From an uncultured Bacilli bacterium (lineage in GTDB: Bacteria > Bacillota_I > Bacilli_A > RF39 > UBA660), in NCBI GenBank assembly GCA_947589535.1, contig CANQAS010000004.1, forward strand, positions 1 to 48,952: DNA of 48,952 nt, written 5' to 3'. The notes under the pieces were generated by a model. The model did no database searches. It was not told the DNA's origin and saw only the letters and a program-made list of their open reading frames with translations. The position numbers and the translations under genes are program-made. Of the stretch, positions 44,849-48,952 are shown piece after piece (the stretch's first letter is position 1; every line of letters starts with the position of its first letter).

Positions 44849-46477
44849 CTACATCTTATCAGGTGCGTTTACACCTATAAGTTTTAATGCGTTTTTAATA
44901 GTTATACCTACGGCTTTTATTAGAGACAAGCGTTCGCCAGATTCTTTTATATCATCAGTTAATATTCTATGTTTTCCATAATAATTATGTAACAAAGAAG
45001 CTAAATCATACACATAATTTGTAATTAAATGTGGTTCTTTTTTAGTTGCGGCATTTTCTACAACATCTGTAAATTCATAAACTTTTAATATTAAAGCCTT
45101 TGAATCATCATCATTTATATTATTAATATCTGTTTTTAGATCAATTTGTTTTTCTTTAGCATCTTTTAATATTGAGCTTATTCTAGCGTGTGCATACCCA
45201 ACGTAGAATAGCGGATTATCACTAGATTTTTTTAATGCTAAGCTTATATCAAAATCCATTTGACCATCCAGGCTTCTTGTCGCAAAAAAATATCTTGCAG
45301 CATCAACACCTATTTCTTTTACAAGTTCAGAAATAGTAATGTTACCACCTGCACGTTTACTCATCTTAACAATTTGACCATCACGAAGAAGCCTTACCAT
45401 TTGAAGAAGTCTTACTTCTAGCTTATCTTTGTCATAACCTAAAGCCTCAATACTTGCTTTAAGTCTTGATACATAGCTGTGGTGATCAGCACCAAGAACG
45501 TCTACTAGGTAATCAAATCCTCTATCAAACTTATCTAAATGATATGCTATGTCTGGTACCAAATACGTATAACTACCGTCTGATTTAATAAGTACCCTAT
45601 CCTTATCATCACCATATACTGTAGTTTTTAAAAATGTTGCATTTTCTGCTTTATATACTAAACCCTTTTCATCAAGAATTTTTAAAGATTCTTCTATTCT
45701 TCCTTTAGCGCGGATAGTTTTTTCACTAGTCCATACATCAAATGTAACTCCGAAATTTGAAAGATCCGTTTTAATAATGTTTAGTAAGTAATTAACACCC
45801 GTTTCTTTAAAATATTCTAAATCCTCATTTAATTTAGAATCCTTAAATTCATCATAAATAGTTTTGGCTATATCTATTATTTCAGAACCATAATAACCAT
45901 CTTCTGGCATACTTTCTTCTAATCCGCATAATCCTTTATATCTTTCTTTAATAGACATACCAAGATTTATTATCTGATTACCAGCATCATTTATATAGTA
46001 CTCTTTAGTAACATCATAGCCTGCAAAGCTCATTATATTAGCTAAGTTAGATCCATATGCAGCACCACGTGCAGTACCTAAGTGAAGTATTCCTGTTGGA
46101 TTAGCACTAACAAATTCTATATCTATCTTTTCATTATTACCAATAGTACTTCTACCATAATCAGAATCTTTTTCTATTACGGATTTAACTCCGCTAAAAA
46201 CATATGCATCATCAAGATAAATATTAATAAATCCAGGTCCAGCTATTTCTACTTTTTTTATTTCTTCTTTTTCCTTAATAGCACCTACTATTTTATCAGC
46301 TATTTCTCTTGGATTTGTTTTTAATATTTTAACCAATTGCATTGCAATGTTTGTAGAAAAATCTCCATTATTTCTGTCTTTTGGTATTTCTACTACTATT
46401 TTACTTTCATCATAATTTATTTCTAATTCTTTTAAAGCATTAGAAATAATATTTTTTATTATTTGCTTTAGATTCAT
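44849..46477 (-). CDS. argS: Arginyl-tRNA synthetase
   Basis: The class I synthetase is 542 residues from the ATG at 46477, which overlaps the ywiB stop (TAATG) and has GGAGCG at the right distance. The track start lies five codons earlier. It has a typical N-terminal Add-1 domain, an HIGH variant in NPTGILHLGTARG, the KMSK motif in IVKMSKRAGG and a DALR-type C-terminus. Operon with ywiB, rpoE and prfA. No T-box is seen upstream. Confidence 0.97.
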   Translation of the reverse strand: MNLKQIIKNIISNALKELEINYDESKIVVEIPKDRNNGDFSTNIAMQLVKILKTNPREIADKIVGAIKEKEEIKKVEIAGPGFINIYLDDAYVFSGVKSVIEKDSDYGRSTIGNNEKIDIEFVSANPTGILHLGTARGAAYGSNLANIMSFAGYDVTKEYYINDAGNQIINLGMSIKERYKGLCGLEESMPEDGYYGSEIIDIAKTIYDEFKDSKLNEDLEYFKETGVNYLLNIIKTDLSNFGVTFDVWTSEKTIRAKGRIEESLKILDEKGLVYKAENATFLKTTVYGDDKDRVLIKSDGSYTYLVPDIAYHLDKFDRGFDYLVDVLGADHHSYVSRLKASIEALGYDKDKLEVRLLQMVRLLRDGQIVKMSKRAGGNITISELVKEIGVDAARYFFATRSLDGQMDFDISLALKKSSDNPLFYVGYAHARISSILKDAKEKQIDLKTDINNINDDDSKALILKVYEFTDVVENAATKKEPHLITNYVYDLASLLHNYYGKHRILTDDIKESGERLSLIKAVGITIKNALKLIGVNAPDKM

Positions 46478-46851
46478 TATAAATCGCTCCATTCTAAGTT
46501 GTAGTTAAAACTATCACTAAACTCACCATTCATAAATAATTCATATTCTATTTCAAATCCATTATTATTAATAATCAAGCGTTTTGTTTTAGTCTTTACT
46601 TTTACTTCTAACCCTAACTGTTTAATTATGTATTTTGTAGTTACGGTTTTAGTGTTTTCAAATTCTAAAGTTAGCTTCATGTCATCGTTTTCTCTTATTA
46701 AAATAATTTTATTTTTTAGCAATGTAATGTTTACATTTACACCATTATTTTTATAACTTATTTTCCCATCTTTTAATATGGCTTTTACATTTGTTAATCG
46801 CTCTTCTTCATTCTTAGAAAAAACGTTAGAATTAATAATAATTTTAGACAT
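46477..46851 (-). CDS. ywiB: YwiB-like DUF1934 beta-barrel protein
   Basis: The 124-residue protein is all-beta in pattern and ends GFEIEYELFMNGEFSDSFNYNLEW, typical of the DUF1934/YwiB lipocalin-like fold. It sits directly upstream of argS, as ywiB does in Bacillus, and overlaps it by one base. Function is not known. A strong promoter at 46881-46909 starts the operon. Confidence 0.85.
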   Translation of the reverse strand: MSKIIINSNVFSKNEEERLTNVKAILKDGKISYKNNGVNVNITLLKNKIILIRENDDMKLTLEFENTKTVTTKYIIKQLGLEVKVKTKTKRLIINNNGFEIEYELFMNGEFSDSFNYNLEWSDL

Positions 46852-46880
46852 AAAAACACCTTTAAAATTTTTCTAACGTC

Positions 46881-46909
46881 AATATAGCATAGAAAAGAAA
46901 AAAGGTCAA
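46881..46909 (-). promoter_or_regulatory. Promoter of ywiB-argS-rpoE-prfA
   Basis: TTGACC (46904-46909), 17 bases and TATATT (46881-46886), about 30 bases before the ywiB ATG. Confidence 0.75.
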
Positions 46910-46968
46910 CAAAATACTTATATTTTGCACTTTTTTACCAATACTAAAATTAGAAAGAAGGCGATTAA

Positions 46969-48945
46969 ATGAAAAAAATAAAGATAATTTCTAAAGTTTT
47001 AATCGCTTTTATGCTTGTATTTTGTGTATGTTATAGCATATTATTCATATGTGCTAAATATGGTTCTAAAATAGATATACAAAACTCTAATAGTATTTAT
47101 ATGTATGATAAAGATAATAAAAGTTTCTATGAAGGTAATAATGGAACTAGAAAGTGGATAAAATTAAAAGATATATCCAAATATTTAATTAATGCTACTA
47201 TTTATTCTGAAGATAAAAATTTTTATAATCACATCGGATTTGATATTCCTAGAATAATAAAGTCTAGTATTATTAATATAAAATCAAAAGACTTAAAACA
47301 AGGAGCTTCCACTATTACACAACAATATGCTAGAAATCTATTTTTGACATTTGATAAGACATGGGAAAGGAAAATTAAAGAAGCCTGGTATGCTTTTAAA
47401 TTAGAAGCACAATACTCAAAAGAAGATATATTAGAAGGATATTTAAATACGATAAATTATGGTAATGGAATACTAGGAATAGAAAATGCTTCATTATACT
47501 ACTTTAATAAATCTGCCAAAGACCTTAATATGGCAGAAGCAACTATGTTAGCAGGTATTCCTAAGTCTCCTAATAACTATTCTCCATTAAATGACGAAAT
47601 TGCTGCTAAAAAAAGACAAAAAGAAATATTACAAGCATTAGTAAATAACAAAGTAATTTCTAAAAAAACAATGGATGAAACATTAGATGTAAAACTTACA
47701 TACTATGGTAAAAAAGAAAACCTTAATTTAGCTACCATAATGTATTATCAAGATGCAGTTATAAGAGAACTACAAGATTTAAAGATAGTAAGTGATGATA
47801 GAATAAGAGAAGAAGGACTAAAAATATATACTAGTCTAGATATAAATGCACAAACAGTTTTAGACGATAGTATTAAAAATAACTTAGAGGGAAAAGATGA
47901 AATTCAAACTTCTGCAATTATGATCAATCCAAAAAATGGAGAAATAATCGCACTAGCAGGTGGGAAAGATTACTCTAAATCACAATATAATAGAGCTGTA
48001 CAGTCTAAAAGACAAGTAGGATCTACCATGAAACCAATACTTTATTATGCCGCCTTAGAAAACGGTTTAACCGCTTCTACAACGTTTTTAAGTAAACCAA
48101 CAACATTTACCTTAGATAATGGTCTAACATACTCTCCAAGTAATTATAGCAATATATATCCTAATGATAAGATTACCATGGCTCTTGCTATTTGCTACTC
48201 AGATAACATATATGCAATTAAAACCCATCTTTTTCTAGGAGAAGATATGATGATTAAATACGCAAGGAAAATGGGAATAAAAAGTAAGTTAGAAGCTAAT
48301 GCATCATTACCACTTGGTACTAATGAACTAACTACAAAAGAGTTTGTAAGTGCATATGCAACTCTTGCAAACTCTGGAGTAAGTGTTAAGGAACACCTAA
48401 TTAGAAAAATAGAAGATGGTAATGGTGATATTATTTATGAGTTTAAAGATGAAAAAGAAAAGGTATTAAATAAATCATATACTTACATACTAAGCGAATT
48501 ATTATCTAATACTTATGACACTAATTTAAAAAGTTATACAGCGCCTACTTGTGCTTCTATAGCACCTAAATTAACAAAAAAATACGCTATTAAAAGCGGT
48601 ACTACCGATTATGACCTATGGACCGTAGGATATAACCCAGACGTTGTAATTGGAGTGTGGACCGGATATGATGATAATAGGAAGCTTAACAAAAAAGAAT
48701 ATAAATACTCAAAAAACATATGGGCGGATACCATAGAAGGATATTTAAGAGATAAAGAAGCTAATTGGTATGAAACGCCAAATAACGTAATTGGGGTGAT
48801 AACGGATTTAAACACTGGTAAAGAAGCAACTAATGATTCTAAGCTTAAAAAAATACTATACTACGTGAAAGGTACTGAACCTGGATATGTAAGTAAAACT
48901 ACTAAAAAGAAAAAAACAACCACCAAAAAAACGACTAACAATTAG
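46969..48945 (+). CDS. Class A penicillin-binding protein (glycosyltransferase plus transpeptidase)
   Basis: The 658-residue enzyme polymerises and crosslinks peptidoglycan. It has a membrane anchor (about 7-28) and a GT51 domain (about 60-235) with EDKNFYNHIGFD and GASTITQQYARN. The transpeptidase (about 300-600) has SxxK in GSTMKP, SDN in CYSDNIYA and KSGTTDY. All catalytic motifs are intact. After about 635 the protein ends in a Lys/Thr-rich tail (KKKKTTTKKTT). It is a PBP1A-type gene divergent from ywiB. AAGAAGG before the ATG is a weaker site. The stop lies in the terminator. Confidence 0.96.
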   Translation: MKKIKIISKVLIAFMLVFCVCYSILFICAKYGSKIDIQNSNSIYMYDKDNKSFYEGNNGTRKWIKLKDISKYLINATIYSEDKNFYNHIGFDIPRIIKSSIINIKSKDLKQGASTITQQYARNLFLTFDKTWERKIKEAWYAFKLEAQYSKEDILEGYLNTINYGNGILGIENASLYYFNKSAKDLNMAEATMLAGIPKSPNNYSPLNDEIAAKKRQKEILQALVNNKVISKKTMDETLDVKLTYYGKKENLNLATIMYYQDAVIRELQDLKIVSDDRIREEGLKIYTSLDINAQTVLDDSIKNNLEGKDEIQTSAIMINPKNGEIIALAGGKDYSKSQYNRAVQSKRQVGSTMKPILYYAALENGLTASTTFLSKPTTFTLDNGLTYSPSNYSNIYPNDKITMALAICYSDNIYAIKTHLFLGEDMMIKYARKMGIKSKLEANASLPLGTNELTTKEFVSAYATLANSGVSVKEHLIRKIEDGNGDIIYEFKDEKEKVLNKSYTYILSELLSNTYDTNLKSYTAPTCASIAPKLTKKYAIKSGTTDYDLWTVGYNPDVVIGVWTGYDDNRKLNKKEYKYSKNIWADTIEGYLRDKEANWYETPNNVIGVITDLNTGKEATNDSKLKKILYYVKGTEPGYVSKTTKKKKTTTKKTTNN

Positions 48946-48952
48946 TCGTTTT
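48928..48952 (+). terminator. Terminator of the penicillin-binding protein gene
   Basis: AAAACGACTAA pairs with TTAGTCGTTTT around CAA; the TAG stop codon is in the stem. It reaches the right edge of the window. Confidence 0.75.

Overview
The window is AT-rich (roughly 70-75% A+T by eye) low-GC Gram-positive DNA. Strong AGGAGG-type ribosome binding sites, the RNA polymerase delta subunit (rpoE), the diadenylate cyclase pair cdaA-cdaR, an L13-type ribosomal leader, UPF0316, YhgE/Pip, YwiB and the sporulation gene spoIIR point to a spore-forming member of the Bacilli, perhaps a gut lineage close to Erysipelotrichales or RF39-like groups. The genus cannot be set from the sequence alone. Most genes lie on the minus strand in short operons closed by clear U-tract hairpins.

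Layout. 1-7.9 kb: a partial amidase, then htrA with an Abi_2-type HEPN gene, a PepSY protein, rplM-rpsI behind a promoter and L13 leader, cdaA-cdaR, and two membrane proteins of unknown role. 8.0-10.3 kb: UPF0316, tRNA-Thr(CGU), and a 1.4-kb accessory segment carrying one GT2 glycosyltransferase between two copies of the tRNA 3' end plus its terminator; a broken ORF follows. 10.3-13.6 kb: an operon of a GNAT acetyltransferase, an unknown coiled-coil membrane protein and an ABC half-transporter whose ATPase motifs are degenerate. 13.8-22.9 kb: M18 aminopeptidase, an unknown gene, UV endonuclease uvsE, a small Gly/Cys-tailed membrane protein, YhgE/Pip with its TetR regulator, trxA-trxB, a metallophosphoesterase and a HAD phosphatase.

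23-30 kb is the conserved eno-secG-rnr-smpB-ssrA block (mRNA decay and ribosome rescue), here interrupted by a CapA-like gene and a convergent NAGPA-domain gene. It is followed by a divergent FemAB-type gene. 32-36.6 kb is the str operon (rpsL-rpsG-fusA-tuf) and rpmE with its own structured leader. 36.7-46.9 kb holds the Bacillus-like cell-wall, translation and sporulation block: SGNH hydrolase, murA, fba, a secreted Lys/Thr-rich protein, mntP, spoIIR, prmC, prfA, rpoE, argS, ywiB. The window closes with a class A penicillin-binding protein and its terminator.

The window is mostly housekeeping. The parts most worth a second look are the tRNA-Thr segment with att-like repeats, the degenerate ABC operon, the HEPN gene coupled to htrA, mntP with an apparent non-AUG start, the rpmE and fusA-tuf RNA structures, and several ORF remnants without start codons. 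I did not find a clear new multi-gene defence or biosynthetic system.
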